DNA of 64,000 nt from Flavobacterium sp. 123 (GTDB taxonomy: Bacteria; Bacteroidota; Bacteroidia; Flavobacteriales; Flavobacteriaceae), in NCBI RefSeq assembly GCF_003634825.1, contig NZ_RBXD01000001.1, forward strand, positions 580,501 through 644,500, read 5' to 3'. The translations under genes and the position numbers were made by a program. The notes under the pieces are model-generated. The model made no database searches, was not told where the DNA came from, and saw only the letters and a list, made by a program, of their open reading frames with translations. Shown here piece after piece: positions 8,807-17,961 of the stretch (position 1 is its first letter; each line of letters opens with the position of its first letter).

Positions 8807-11026
8807 ATGATAGAAATAGATTTAGAAAAAGAAAACAAAGCAATTGCCCAAGAATATAAAGAATTACTTCGGATAAGTTACCAAACCTTAACTCCCGAAG
8901 ATAAAAAACTGATTCGTAAAGCATTTGACGTAGCTGTTGATGCCCATAAGGAACAAAGACGAAAATCAGGAGAAGCTTATATTTTTCACCCTATAGCTGT
9001 AGCAAAAATAGTAGCTTCCGAAATTGGTTTGGGTGCTACTTCTATCGCAGCTGCATTATTGCATGATGTAGTCGAAGACACGCCAATAACAGTTGAAGAT
9101 ATTGAACGTTTATTCAATCCAAAAGTAGCACAGCTAGTGGAAGGATTGACCAAAATATCAATGGTTCAAAAGGATTTAAACGCCTCATTACAAGCTGAGA
9201 ATTTCCGAAAAATGATTCTGACGCTTAATGATGACGTTCGTGTAATCCTGATAAAACTTGCAGACCGTTTGCACAATATGCAAACTATGGATTCTATGCA
9301 AGAAGACAAACAAACCAAAATTGCTTCAGAAACCTTATACATTTATGCCCCATTAGCACACCGATTGGGTTTATATAACATCAAAACAAAACTTGAAGAT
9401 TTAGGACTTAAGTATACGGAACCTGTCATTTACAATGATATTTTAAGTAAAATTAAAGAAACTAAAGAAGAGCAAGACGCTTATATAAAAGACATTTCTG
9501 ATGTCCTTAAAGCATCCTTAGATGAAGAAGGATTTGAATATATTATAAAAGGCCGACCAAAATCTATTTACTCTATTCGTAGAAAAATGAAAGCGCAAAA
9601 CGTAAGTTTTGACGAGGTTTATGATAAATTTGCTTTACGCATTGTATACAAATCAAATGCACACGATGAAAAATTCCTAGCATGGAAAATTTATTCAATC
9701 GTAACGGACCACTACAGACCTAGCCCGAGCCGATTAAGAGATTGGATTTCATCTCCAAAATCTACAGGCTACGAAGCCTTACACATTACCGTTATGGGTC
9801 CGAAAGGACGATGGGTAGAAATTCAAGTTCGTAGTGAACGTATGGATGAAATTGCTGAAAAAGGATATGCTGCGCATTACAAATATAAAAATGGTGCTAC
9901 TGAAGAAAGCGGATTAGACGTTTGGTTGAATTTACTTAAAGAGGCTTTAGAAAATTCCGAAACTAATGCCGTTGATTTTGTAGAAGATTTTAAAATGAAT
10001 TTATATTCAAAAGAAATCTTCGTGTTTACACCAAAAGGAGAAATTAAATCTTTGCCTAAAGGTGCCACTTCATTAGATTTTGCTTTTAGCATTCACTCCG
10101 AAATAGGAATTCGTACCCGAGGAACACGCGTCAACGGAAGATTAGTTCCTTTGAATCATGAATTAAAAAGTGGGGACCAAATTGAAGTAATTACATCTCA
10201 GAATCAAAAACCAACAGTCAACTGGCTTGATTATGTAACGACTTCGAGAGCAAAAACAAAAATTAAAAATGTTCTGAACGAAAACACCAAAAAAATTGGT
10301 GAAGAAGGAAAAGAGCTGCTTACTAGAAAATTAAAACACTTAAAAATAAATCTTAACGAACAAGTAATAAATGAGTTAGTTAATTTCTTTAAATTAAAAA
10401 CAAGTTTAGATTTGTTTTATAGAGTTGGAATTGGCGCTATTGAAAACCAACAACTCAAAGATTATGCAGCCCAAAAAAGCAATACGTTTATTAATTTCTT
10501 CAAAAATAAAATAAAACGAAATACTGGAACTGCTGATGAAGATATCCACAAACAAATTATCAGTAGCAATTATGATTTATTAGTTTTTGGAAAAGAACAC
10601 GACAAATTGGATTACAAATTATCTCCTTGTTGCAACCCAATTCCTGGAGATGATGTTTTTGGTTTTGTAACCATCAATGAAGGTATCAAAGTACATAAAA
10701 AAGATTGCCCTAACGCCATTGGTATGCAATCTAACTATGCCTATAGAATCATGACGGCCAAATGGATAGACTCATCGCAAGAGGAATTCAAAGCTATAAT
10801 TAACATCACCGGAATGGATGTTCTAGGACTTACGAATCAATTAACTAAAGTGATTTCGAACAATATGAATGTGAATATTCAGAGTATTTCGTTGAGTACT
10901 GATGCAGGAATTTTTCACGGGCAAGTTGTGGTGGTGGTGCAAAATAATACAATTCTTAAAAAAATGATTAGTAACATCAAAAAGATTGATGGAATCGATA
11001 AAGTTACAAGAGTTTACAAAACATAG
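8807..11026 (+). CDS. spoT: Bifunctional (p)ppGpp synthetase/hydrolase (RelA/SpoT)
   Basis: A 739-residue Rel enzyme making and degrading the alarmone (p)ppGpp. Domain order: HD hydrolase with 'FHPIAV' and the catalytic 'LLHDVVEDT' (about residues 80-88), synthetase with 'YDKFALRIVY' and 'SRLRDWISSPKSTGYEALH' (about 275-350), TGS from 'EIFVFTPKGEIKSLP' (about 400-460), a Cys-rich linker 'SPCCNPIPGDDVFG' (about 602-615) and a C-terminal ACT domain. The HD residues are intact and the basic RxRD-type motif in the synthetase domain fits a two-way enzyme rather than a RelA-only synthase. I use the ATG at 8807, not the TTG at 8792. It is probably the only long Rel of the genome, as usual in this phylum, but that cannot be seen here. 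Confidence 0.93.
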   Translation: MIEIDLEKENKAIAQEYKELLRISYQTLTPEDKKLIRKAFDVAVDAHKEQRRKSGEAYIFHPIAVAKIVASEIGLGATSIAAALLHDVVEDTPITVEDIERLFNPKVAQLVEGLTKISMVQKDLNASLQAENFRKMILTLNDDVRVILIKLADRLHNMQTMDSMQEDKQTKIASETLYIYAPLAHRLGLYNIKTKLEDLGLKYTEPVIYNDILSKIKETKEEQDAYIKDISDVLKASLDEEGFEYIIKGRPKSIYSIRRKMKAQNVSFDEVYDKFALRIVYKSNAHDEKFLAWKIYSIVTDHYRPSPSRLRDWISSPKSTGYEALHITVMGPKGRWVEIQVRSERMDEIAEKGYAAHYKYKNGATEESGLDVWLNLLKEALENSETNAVDFVEDFKMNLYSKEIFVFTPKGEIKSLPKGATSLDFAFSIHSEIGIRTRGTRVNGRLVPLNHELKSGDQIEVITSQNQKPTVNWLDYVTTSRAKTKIKNVLNENTKKIGEEGKELLTRKLKHLKINLNEQVINELVNFFKLKTSLDLFYRVGIGAIENQQLKDYAAQKSNTFINFFKNKIKRNTGTADEDIHKQIISSNYDLLVFGKEHDKLDYKLSPCCNPIPGDDVFGFVTINEGIKVHKKDCPNAIGMQSNYAYRIMTAKWIDSSQEEFKAIINITGMDVLGLTNQLTKVISNNMNVNIQSISLSTDAGIFHGQVVVVVQNNTILKKMISNIKKIDGIDKVTRVYKT

Positions 11027-11096
11027 AAAGAATGTGTTTTTTAACACTTATGCTCAAACTTTAAACCCTGAACTTTAAACTTTAAACAAAAAAAAT

Positions 11097-11104
11097 TATC
11101 TTTG
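11097..11104 (+). promoter_or_regulatory. -7 promoter box TATCTTTG of the Fur-family gene
   Basis: TATCTTTG matches TAnnTTTG exactly, but I see no TTG at the usual distance upstream (the area is TTTAAAC-rich). The gene's ATG is at 11111, so the transcript would begin almost at the start codon. A TTG at 11102 that could extend the frame is inside the box itself and is therefore not the start. Confidence 0.45.
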
Positions 11105-11110
11105 CCAGAT

Positions 11111-11584
11111 ATGACACTCATTTCCACAGATAACAACCAAAACCAAGAAACTGTAAAAAATGTTTTTACAATGTATCTTGAAAAAAAAGGGCATCGCAAA
11201 ACTCCGGAACGCTATGCAATACTTCAGGAAATTTACGATAGTGAAGAGCATTTTGATATAGAAAACCTTTATATCAAAATGAAAAACAAAAACTACCGTG
11301 TGAGTAGAGCAACTTTGTACAATACAATCGAATTACTTTTGGATTGTGCCTTAGTTCGCAAACATCAATTTGGACAAAATCAGGCACATTATGAAAAATC
11401 CTATTTTGACAAACAGCACGATCATATTATTATGACCGATACTGGCGAAGTAATTGAGTTTTGTGATCCAAGAATTCAAAGTATCAAAAAAACTATTGAA
11501 GAGATATTTGACATTGAAATCACAAATCACTCTTTATATTTATATGGAAACAAAAGAGCACCAAAACCGGACACAGCAGTTTAA
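11111..11584 (+). CDS. Fur-family transcriptional regulator
   Basis: A 157-residue metalloregulator. N-terminal winged helix with '[17 protein letters not shown]' and the recognition helix '[22 protein letters not shown]'; C-terminal dimerisation domain with metal ligands in '[21 protein letters not shown]' (HDH motif, downstream Glu) and 'NHSLYLYG'. No CxxC pairs of the structural zinc site are present, which occurs in several Bacteroidota Fur proteins. It would repress iron-uptake or related genes when metal is bound, but Fur, Zur and PerR cannot be separated safely by eye. It lies 69 bases before purA, with no terminator visible between, so co-transcription is possible. Confidence 0.85.
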   Translation: MTLISTDNNQNQETVKNVFTMYLEKKGHRKTPERYAILQEIYDSEEHFDIENLYIKMKNKNYRVSRATLYNTIELLLDCALVRKHQFGQNQAHYEKSYFDKQHDHIIMTDTGEVIEFCDPRIQSIKKTIEEIFDIEITNHSLYLYGNKRAPKPDTAV

Positions 11585-11653
11585 AAACAAAATAATTCGG
11601 TAGCATTAAAGTTACCTCATCAATACAATAATTAACTACAAATAACACACAGA

Positions 11654-12925
11654 ATGACCATAGATTTATTATTAGGATTACAATGGGGAGATGAAGGAAA
11701 AGGAAAAATCGTTGATGTATTAACCTCTAAATACGACATTATTGCTCGTTTTCAAGGTGGACCAAATGCAGGACACACTTTAGAATTTGACGGAATAAAA
11801 CATGTATTAAGAACAATTCCTTCTGGGATTTTTCATAAAACAGCTGTTAACATCATTGGAAACGGAGTTGTAATTGATCCTGTTGTTTTTCAAAAAGAAA
11901 TCGAAGGTCTAGAAAAATTTAATATTGATATCAAAAGCAAATTAATTATTTCTAGAAAAGCACATTTAATTTTACCAACACACCGTTTGCTTGACGCAGC
12001 TTCTGAAGCATCAAAAGGAAAAGCAAAAATTGGTTCTACTCTAAAAGGTATTGGTCCAACTTATATGGACAAAACAGGAAGAAATGGTCTTCGTGTAGGT
12101 GATATTGAATTAGAAGATTTTGCAGATCGTTACAGAGCTTTGGCGGACAAACACGAAGCAATGATTGCTTTCTATAACGTAGCTATTGAATACAATCTTG
12201 AAGAATTAGAAAAAGAATTTTTTGAAGCTATCGAAGAATTGAAAAAATTAGATTTCATTGATAGTGAAGAATACATGTACCAAGCACAAAAAGCAGGAAA
12301 ATCAATCTTATGTGAAGGTGCGCAAGGTTCCTTATTAGATGTTGATTTTGGAACATATCCTTTTGTAACTTCATCTAATACAACAGCAGCTGGAGCTTGT
12401 ACAGGTTTAGGAATTGCTCCTAACAAAATCAAAGAAGTATACGGAATCTTCAAAGCATATGTTACTCGTGTAGGTAGCGGACCATTCCCAACAGAACTTT
12501 TTGACGAAGATGGTGCAACAATGGCACGTGTTGGAAATGAATTTGGATCCGTAACTGGAAGACAAAGACGTTGTGGTTGGTTAGACTTAGTTGCTTTGAA
12601 ATATGCTGTTCAAGTAAATGGAGTTACGCAATTAATGATGATGAAAGGAGATGTTCTTTCAGGATTTGAAACATTAAAAGTATGTACAGAATACAATTAT
12701 AAAGGAGAAAAAATTTCTCACTTCCCATACAACATCGAACCAGAAAATGTAACGCCTATTTATCAGGATTTCAAAGGATGGAAACAAGATTTAACTGGAA
12801 TGACCACTTATGATGAACTTCCAATTGAATTGAAAGAATATATTGAATTCATAGAAAAAGAAGTCGAAGTGCCTATCAAAATTGTTTCTGTAGGTCCAGA
12901 CAGAAAGCAAACAATTCTGAAATAA
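11654..12925 (+). CDS. purA: Adenylosuccinate synthetase
   Basis: A 423-residue enzyme catalysing IMP + aspartate + GTP to adenylosuccinate, the first committed step from IMP to AMP, in the cytoplasm. Signature blocks: '[13 protein letters not shown]' (GTP/Mg site with catalytic Asp), 'GGPNAGHT' (catalytic His), '[16 protein letters not shown]', '[17 protein letters not shown]' and near the C-terminus '[11 protein letters not shown]'. The length is the usual 420-430 and the sequence is intact. A strong terminator follows. Confidence 0.97.
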   Translation: MTIDLLLGLQWGDEGKGKIVDVLTSKYDIIARFQGGPNAGHTLEFDGIKHVLRTIPSGIFHKTAVNIIGNGVVIDPVVFQKEIEGLEKFNIDIKSKLIISRKAHLILPTHRLLDAASEASKGKAKIGSTLKGIGPTYMDKTGRNGLRVGDIELEDFADRYRALADKHEAMIAFYNVAIEYNLEELEKEFFEAIEELKKLDFIDSEEYMYQAQKAGKSILCEGAQGSLLDVDFGTYPFVTSSNTTAAGACTGLGIAPNKIKEVYGIFKAYVTRVGSGPFPTELFDEDGATMARVGNEFGSVTGRQRRCGWLDLVALKYAVQVNGVTQLMMMKGDVLSGFETLKVCTEYNYKGEKISHFPYNIEPENVTPIYQDFKGWKQDLTGMTTYDELPIELKEYIEFIEKEVEVPIKIVSVGPDRKQTILK

Positions 12926-12934
12926 AACCAATTG

Positions 12935-12961
12935 ACGCCCTGAAATTCAGGGCGTTTTTTA
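12935..12961 (+). terminator. Intrinsic terminator after purA
   Basis: Perfect 8-bp stem ACGCCCTG (12935-12942) / CAGGGCGT (12948-12955), five-base loop, then a run of T. One of the most G+C-rich hairpins in the window. Confidence 0.9.
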
Positions 12962-12984
12962 TAATACCTAATCCTACCCAAATC

Positions 12985-13566
12985 ATGAATAACCCAACTA
13001 TCAAAATACAAAAAACTGAATTGCTTTCTGACAATTGGTACATCTTAAATAAGGTAACTTTTGATTACCAAAACAAAGACAATACATGGGGAACACAAAA
13101 ACGTGAAGTTTATGATCGCGGAAATGGAGCTGTAATATTACTATATAATACCAAGAAAAAAACCGTCATTTTAACCAAACAATTTAGACTACCCACCTAT
13201 CTTAACGGAAATGAAACTGGACTGATGATTGAAGCCTGCGCAGGTCTACTCGACGAAGATCATCCTGAACAATGCATCATTCGCGAAACAGAAGAAGAAA
13301 CAGGTTACCGCCTAACACAAGTACAAAAAGTATTTGAATCCTATATGTCACCTGGCGCCGTAACCGAAATTTTATATTTCTTTACGGGAGAATATGATGA
13401 ATCTATGAAAGTTAGCGAAGGCGGAGGACTTGAGCATGAACAAGAAAACATTGAAGTGCTAGAATTCAATTTTGAAGAAGCCTACGCAATGATAGCCAGT
13501 GGCGAAATAAAAGATGCCAAAACCATCATGCTATTACAATATGTCAAAATAAACAACTTGGTTTAA
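12985..13566 (+). CDS. Nudix hydrolase, NudK-like (GDP-mannose pyrophosphatase type)
   Basis: A 193-residue protein with a Nudix box in '[20 protein letters not shown]' followed by 'GY' (about residues 87-108), in which the RE..EE.G core binds Mg. The N-terminal strand pattern '[20 protein letters not shown]' and '[12 protein letters not shown]' and the box variant with 'D..PEQCI.RE' resemble NudK/YffH, which cleaves GDP-mannose and related sugar nucleotides. It would be a cytoplasmic housecleaning or salvage enzyme. It stands alone between the purA terminator and the accessory patch. Substrate choice is inference from the subfamily resemblance. Confidence 0.88.
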   Translation: MNNPTIKIQKTELLSDNWYILNKVTFDYQNKDNTWGTQKREVYDRGNGAVILLYNTKKKTVILTKQFRLPTYLNGNETGLMIEACAGLLDEDHPEQCIIRETEEETGYRLTQVQKVFESYMSPGAVTEILYFFTGEYDESMKVSEGGGLEHEQENIEVLEFNFEEAYAMIASGEIKDAKTIMLLQYVKINNLV

Positions 13567-13908
13567 TCCTCAAACCCTATCCGAATAATTTGGGCGTGAC
13601 CTTGCTTTCACTTTCGTTGCAGCATGGTCGGGCTATCCGTTATAATCTCCCGAAAAAAACGGGAGGATTTCCACTTCTATCCCTCACGCAAACCAGTAAT
13701 AAAAAACAGTTTTTTTTATCTTAAAAAAGTAAGAAAAATTTTAAATAAAAAATATTAACCATCATTATTTGTAAACAAATATTTATATATTTGAGTGTAA
13801 ATATTATGTAGCGTTTATAAGATAAATCTATCCAAAAAGAGATGGCTTTGTGTGATTTTGTTACACATATATACAAGTTACCAGCAACCCTAAAAATACG
13901 ACAACATA
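13567..13908. other. 342-base gene-free stretch before the DUF2075 gene
   Basis: Holds, in order, a stem-loop repeat (13592-13690), an A+T-rich stretch with a TATATTTG box (13786-13793; a TTG at 13769-13771 is only 14 bases upstream, shorter than usual) and a border-like segment with GTTA at 13877-13880 followed by 'CCAGCAACCC', immediately before the next ATG. I see no coding potential. Confidence 0.6.
13592..13690 (+). repeat. Intergenic stem-loop repeat, variant A
   Basis: About 100 bases opening with GGGCGTGA and closing with TCACGC (a terminal inverted match). Inside is a core CTATCCGTTATAATCT (13633-13648), a hairpin CTCCCG/CGGGAG (13647-13652 with 13660-13665, loop of seven A) and a right core AGGATTTCCACTTCTATC (13664-13681). 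A second element at 52566-52642 has nearly the same cores but a different hairpin tip. From memory, sequences of this look are dispersed in Flavobacterium genomes; no database check was made. Confidence 0.6.
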
Positions 13909-15852
13909 ATGCCAGGAAAATATCAAAATAAAATTTCAGAATTTCTAAAAGCACACAATGAAACTGTAGTTGGTCATTTAGCTATTGGGGTTACAAATCA
14001 CCAGCTTTTAATGCAGCAAAGAACATCCTGGAATCATCAAGTTACATTTTTAAAAGAAGCGTTTCAGCATCTGCCACAAGAATGGCAATTGATACTTGAA
14101 TATCCAATTCCCAGACGTTCAAAACGCATTGACGTTATAGTTTTGGCTAACGACTTAATTTTCGTAATTGAATTTAAAGACAAAGAAACAAAATACACGC
14201 CTGACGCTATTAGCCAAGTAGAAGACTATTCATTAGACCTTAGAGATTTCCATAAAGAATCAGCCTCATTTACTTTAATACCAATTGTTTGGGCATCTGA
14301 AGCAAAGGAAAAATCAAATCGACTTTTCGACAACGGAGACTTTGTTAAACCAACATTGTTTTCAAATAGACAGAATTTACATTCAACAATCAAATCCGCA
14401 TTTGAATTCTTTACAAATACAACGAATACGAAAATAGATCCAAGTGGTTGGAACAATAGTGAATACCTTCCTACTCCTACAATCATAGAAGCAGCTCAAC
14501 ATCTTTTTTCTGGGCAAAATGTAAGAGAGATTTCTCGGTCACACGCTGGTTCAGAAAATTTAACTGACACCACAAATGCTATATTAAAAGCAATTAAAGA
14601 AGCTCAACAGAATGATGAGAAAATAATATGTTTTATAACTGGTGTTCCTGGTGCAGGAAAAACTTTGGCAGGTTTAAATATAGTTCACAACGTTGAAAAT
14701 CATTCCGGAAAAGGAGTTTTTCTATCTGGAAACGGTCCCTTAGTGAAAGTGTTAACGGAAGCATTGGCCAGAGATAATTCAAAAAGAAATCAAATATCAT
14801 TGGTCCAATCAAGGAGAGAAATAGCTTTCGTTCAAAACGTTCATCAGTTTCTTGACTTCTACCACAATAACGACCAGACTCCACAAGACAAAATCATTTT
14901 ATTTGACGAAGCTCAAAGAGCTTGGAATGCTGAACATTCAAAACGAAAATTTGACAGAGACTTTTCAGAAGCAGAAATGTTGTTCAACATAATGAATAGA
15001 AATGAAGGTTGGGCTGTAATTGTTGCATTAATTGGAAGTGGGCAGGAGATAAATACCGGAGAAGCTGGACTTGCAGAATGGGGAAAAACCATAAGTGAAA
15101 AGTTTTCAAATTGGAGAATTTACATTTCACCAGAACTTAAAGATGGAAATTCAAATATTGCGAACTATAAGCTTTTTGAAACTGCACCGACTAACCTTTC
15201 AATTACAGAGCTGCCAGAACTACATTTAAAAGTTTCTATAAGATCTTACAAAGCAGAAAAGCTTTCCGAATGGGTTGTAGCACTTTTAGAAGATGAACCA
15301 TTAACAGCTAAGGAACTTTTACAAAATCATCTAAAAGATTATCCTATTTTCATAACCCGTAATATTGAGACTGCAAGAAATTTTTTAAGAAATAAAAATC
15401 GAGGACACAGACGCACTGGAATGGTAGCAAGTTCTGGCGCCAGACGGTTAAAGCCTTTTGGGCTAGACGTAACAGCAGAAATTGATGTTGTTAACTGGTT
15501 TCTAAATCCTAAAGAAGATGTTCGTTCATCTTGCTTTTTAGAATTACCTGCAACTGAATTTGCAGTTCAAGGTTTGGAACTTGACTGGGTTGGTTTGTGC
15601 TGGGGTGACGACTTTAGGAAAGAAGATTCTGGTTGGTCTTTTCACGCATTTAAGGGGACTAAATGGCAACTTGAAAGAAAAGATGAAAGAAAGCAGTTTA
15701 TAAAAAACAAGTATCGTGTTTTATTAACTCGTGGACGTGAAGGTTTAATAATATTTATTCCAGAAGGTTCTGAGACTGATCATACGAGACCAAATAAAAA
15801 TTACGACACAACATATGATTATTTAAAACGGACAGGAATAAAAGAACTTTAA
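13909..15852 (+). CDS. DUF2075 protein: PD-(D/E)xK-like nuclease domain fused to SF1-type helicase (Schlafen group 3-like)
   Basis: A 647-residue two-part protein. Residues 55-95 show a nuclease-like pattern: Glu64, 'SKRID' (Asp75), then 'IFVIEFK' (Glu88, Lys90), the D...ExK arrangement of PD-(D/E)xK enzymes. From about 240 comes the DUF2075 ATPase: Walker A 'GVPGAGKT' (about 245-252), Walker B with 'LFDEAQRAWN' (about 330-339), 'GSGQEI', motif V-like 'FAVQGLELDWVGLCWG' and motif VI-like 'VLLTRGREGL' (about 603-612). It should be an ATP-dependent DNA or RNA translocase with cleavage activity. The family is frequent in defence-type accessory loci, but its role is unproven. It stands alone, with no methyltransferase or partner, between border-like sequences (see findings). 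Confidence 0.82.
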   Translation: MPGKYQNKISEFLKAHNETVVGHLAIGVTNHQLLMQQRTSWNHQVTFLKEAFQHLPQEWQLILEYPIPRRSKRIDVIVLANDLIFVIEFKDKETKYTPDAISQVEDYSLDLRDFHKESASFTLIPIVWASEAKEKSNRLFDNGDFVKPTLFSNRQNLHSTIKSAFEFFTNTTNTKIDPSGWNNSEYLPTPTIIEAAQHLFSGQNVREISRSHAGSENLTDTTNAILKAIKEAQQNDEKIICFITGVPGAGKTLAGLNIVHNVENHSGKGVFLSGNGPLVKVLTEALARDNSKRNQISLVQSRREIAFVQNVHQFLDFYHNNDQTPQDKIILFDEAQRAWNAEHSKRKFDRDFSEAEMLFNIMNRNEGWAVIVALIGSGQEINTGEAGLAEWGKTISEKFSNWRIYISPELKDGNSNIANYKLFETAPTNLSITELPELHLKVSIRSYKAEKLSEWVVALLEDEPLTAKELLQNHLKDYPIFITRNIETARNFLRNKNRGHRRTGMVASSGARRLKPFGLDVTAEIDVVNWFLNPKEDVRSSCFLELPATEFAVQGLELDWVGLCWGDDFRKEDSGWSFHAFKGTKWQLERKDERKQFIKNKYRVLLTRGREGLIIFIPEGSETDHTRPNKNYDTTYDYLKRTGIKEL

Positions 15853-16275
15853 AAGAATGGCAGAAAAAAGGGCAGCTTGTAACAGCACCTACCCAAAAGG
15901 CGGTGTTTTGTGCTCTAAAGGCAGATTTTTGGTGAACGAAACTTTCGTACTTTTAATCAACATTTGTGGTGAATCGCCCGCCCTTCGCCAAGCGGCAAGA
16001 CGTTAAAAAAATTACTACAAGGTCGAGCGTGTTGCAAATGTTTCCTGAAAGTTGAGTAGCCTAAATTGTTCAAGAAAACAAACTTAAGTTTCACTACAGT
16101 CAATTGGATAGACGTATTTACAAGATAGATTTAAATTAATAATGTTTGTGGGTACGAGCTTGAAGCTTGCACTAGCAGTGAAATACAATTTTAAAATTAA
16201 CAATCATTTAAAAAGGTTTAAACATTATGGTTGCTTGCAATTCAACTAATCGTTTAACAATTAAAAACAAAAAAA
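15853..16275. other. 423-base gene-free stretch after the DUF2075 gene
   Basis: The first 150 bases look like a recombination border: 'GCTTGTAACAGC' near 15880 and 'GACGTTA' at 15999-16005 bound an imperfect dyad in which GGCGG near 15901 can pair with CCGCC near 15978. The rest holds a REP-like palindrome (16152-16172) and A+T-rich DNA up to the next ATG. No open frame of note. It is unusually G+C-rich and unlike the other intergenic regions of the window. Confidence 0.5.
16152..16172. repeat. REP-like imperfect palindrome
   Basis: GTACGAGCTTGAAGCTTGCAC reads almost the same on both strands, with a few mismatched pairs, and is flanked by 'TGTGG' and 'TAGCAG'. It resembles the short palindromes that sit near REP-associated tyrosine transposases in this phylum, but no such transposase is in the window. 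Recognition is from memory. Confidence 0.4.
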
Positions 16276-16677
16276 ATGTTTACAGTAAACCAAATCAAAG
16301 AGGCTCACAGCAAAGTAAAATCAGGTGCAGACTTTCCTGCATACATTCAGGATATTAAAAAATTGGGTGTTGCCTTTTATGAAGCTTTTGTAACTGATGG
16401 CCATACCGACTATTACGGTGTGAATGATTATAAGACTTCGTCAATTTCTATGTACAGCACGTTAACGATTGCCCAAGTTGCAAACATTGAACAGTTTAAA
16501 GCAGACATCAAGGCTCATCAACAGGGCAAAACAGATTATGCAACTTTCTGTAACGACTGTGCAAAATCAGGTATTGAAAAATGGGCGGTTTGTATGGACA
16601 AAATGACCTGCACTTATTATGACAAAGCTGGCAACGAAATTTTGGTAGAACAGATACCGCTGAAAAACAAACAATAA
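16276..16677 (+). CDS. DUF1398 family protein (YbcV-like)
   Basis: A 133-residue soluble protein of the DUF1398 family, sometimes labelled 'phage envelope protein' because the E. coli homologue YbcV lies in a cryptic prophage. Visible family features: N-terminal 'FTVNQIKEAHSKVKSGADFP', 'LGVAFYEAFVTDGHTDYYG' and the C-terminal 'GIEKWAVCMDKMTCTYYDKAGNEI'. Function unknown. It is convergent with the MFS gene, nine bases away. Its base composition is visibly richer in G and C than its neighbours, and it follows the DUF2075 block, so it may have come in by transfer. There are no phage genes around it. Confidence 0.8.
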   Translation: MFTVNQIKEAHSKVKSGADFPAYIQDIKKLGVAFYEAFVTDGHTDYYGVNDYKTSSISMYSTLTIAQVANIEQFKADIKAHQQGKTDYATFCNDCAKSGIEKWAVCMDKMTCTYYDKAGNEILVEQIPLKNKQ

Positions 16678-16686
16678 TTCTTTGAT

Positions 16687-17907
16687 TTAGTTAATCGCTT
16701 TTTTCTTTTTTAGATTTGGTAAAAAGAAAGCAATGATACCTATCAAAGGTAAATAAGCACACAGATGATACACATAATCAATACTTGTGTGATCCGCTAA
16801 GTTTCCTAATAAAGCAGATCCTAAACCTCCCATACCAAAAGCAAATCCATAGAAAAGACCGGAGACCATTCCTAGTTTTTTAGGCAATAATTCCTGTGAA
16901 AAAACTAAAATTGCAGGGAAAGCCGAAGATATAATTGTTCCAATGATAACGGATAAAATACCCGTCCAAAACAAATCAACATAAGGCAATAATAATGTGA
17001 AAGGAGCGGCTCCTAAAACCGAAAACCAAATCACATATTTTCTTCCAAATTTATCTCCCAATGGACCTCCAATTAAGGTTCCTACTGCACAAGATGCCAA
17101 AAATAAAACCAAATGAAACTGTGCATCTTGAACAGATAAATGAAATTTATCCATTAAATAAAAAGTAAAATAACTTGACATACTTGCCATATAAAAGAAT
17201 TTTGAGAAAATCAAAATCATCAATATAACTACCGAAGCTATAATTTTAGTTTGTGACAAATTCGGCAAATCTATAACCGCTTTCTTACTCGCTTTTAAAC
17301 TTAAATGACTTTGGTACCAAAAAGCAATTCGGCTTAAAACCATCAATGCAATTAATGCAACGATAACAAACCAAATAATATAATATTGTGTATTTGGAAC
17401 TACAATTAAAGCCACTAACAAGGGGCCAATTGCTGTTCCTGCATTTCCTCCTAATTGAAAAATTGATTGTGCTAAACCTCGTTTTCCTCCAGAAGCCAAA
17501 AACGAAATTCGCGATGCTTCAGGATGAAAAATAGAAGAACCAATCCCAACCAAAACAACTGCTACTATTATCATTGAAAAAGTAGCTGCATAGGATAACA
17601 GCACGATTCCAGACATTGTAAAAAGCATTCCAAAAATCTGAGAAAAAGGTTTTGGTTTTTTATCTGTATACAAACCAACTAATGGCTGCAAGATTGAAGC
17701 CGCTAATTGATAGGCAAGAGTTATCAAACCAATTTGTGTAAAGGATAAATTAAAATTTTCTTTTAAAATAGGATACGCAGCTGGAATAACAGCTTGCAAT
17801 AAATCATTCAACAAATGGGCAAAAGCAATAGAAAACAATATAGGATAAACTGTTTTTTGAACTAAAGAATTTGAATCAATACTAGATGCGACAGAAGAAG
17901 AATTCAT
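16687..17907 (-). CDS. MFS efflux transporter, fosmidomycin-resistance (Fsr) type
   Basis: A 406-residue integral membrane protein with 12 predicted helices. Fsr-type signatures: 'AFAHLLNDLLQAVIPAAYPI' in helix 1, 'GLYTDKKPKP' in the loop after helix 2, 'GIGSSIFHPEASRIS' after helix 4 and 'FQLGGNAGTAIGPLL' in helix 5. Studied relatives are proton-driven exporters that confer fosmidomycin resistance; the physiological substrate is usually unknown. It lies downstream of the AEC carrier on the same strand (54 bases between). A resistance phenotype is not implied by sequence alone. Confidence 0.9.
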   Translation of the reverse strand: MNSSSVASSIDSNSLVQKTVYPILFSIAFAHLLNDLLQAVIPAAYPILKENFNLSFTQIGLITLAYQLAASILQPLVGLYTDKKPKPFSQIFGMLFTMSGIVLLSYAATFSMIIVAVVLVGIGSSIFHPEASRISFLASGGKRGLAQSIFQLGGNAGTAIGPLLVALIVVPNTQYYIIWFVIVALIALMVLSRIAFWYQSHLSLKASKKAVIDLPNLSQTKIIASVVILMILIFSKFFYMASMSSYFTFYLMDKFHLSVQDAQFHLVLFLASCAVGTLIGGPLGDKFGRKYVIWFSVLGAAPFTLLLPYVDLFWTGILSVIIGTIISSAFPAILVFSQELLPKKLGMVSGLFYGFAFGMGGLGSALLGNLADHTSIDYVYHLCAYLPLIGIIAFFLPNLKKKKAIN

Positions 17908-17961
17908 ATTTTCAAGATAAGCAATAATTAATACGACTATTTTTTAGTCGAAAAAGAAATT

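Noticed and set aside
13909..15852. DUF2075 gene as part of a restriction-modification system
   Set aside because: No methyltransferase, specificity subunit or second nuclease gene lies within the patch.
16276..16677. DUF1398 gene as evidence of a prophage
   Set aside because: The 'phage envelope' label comes from the E. coli location. No capsid, tail, integrase or lysis genes are nearby.
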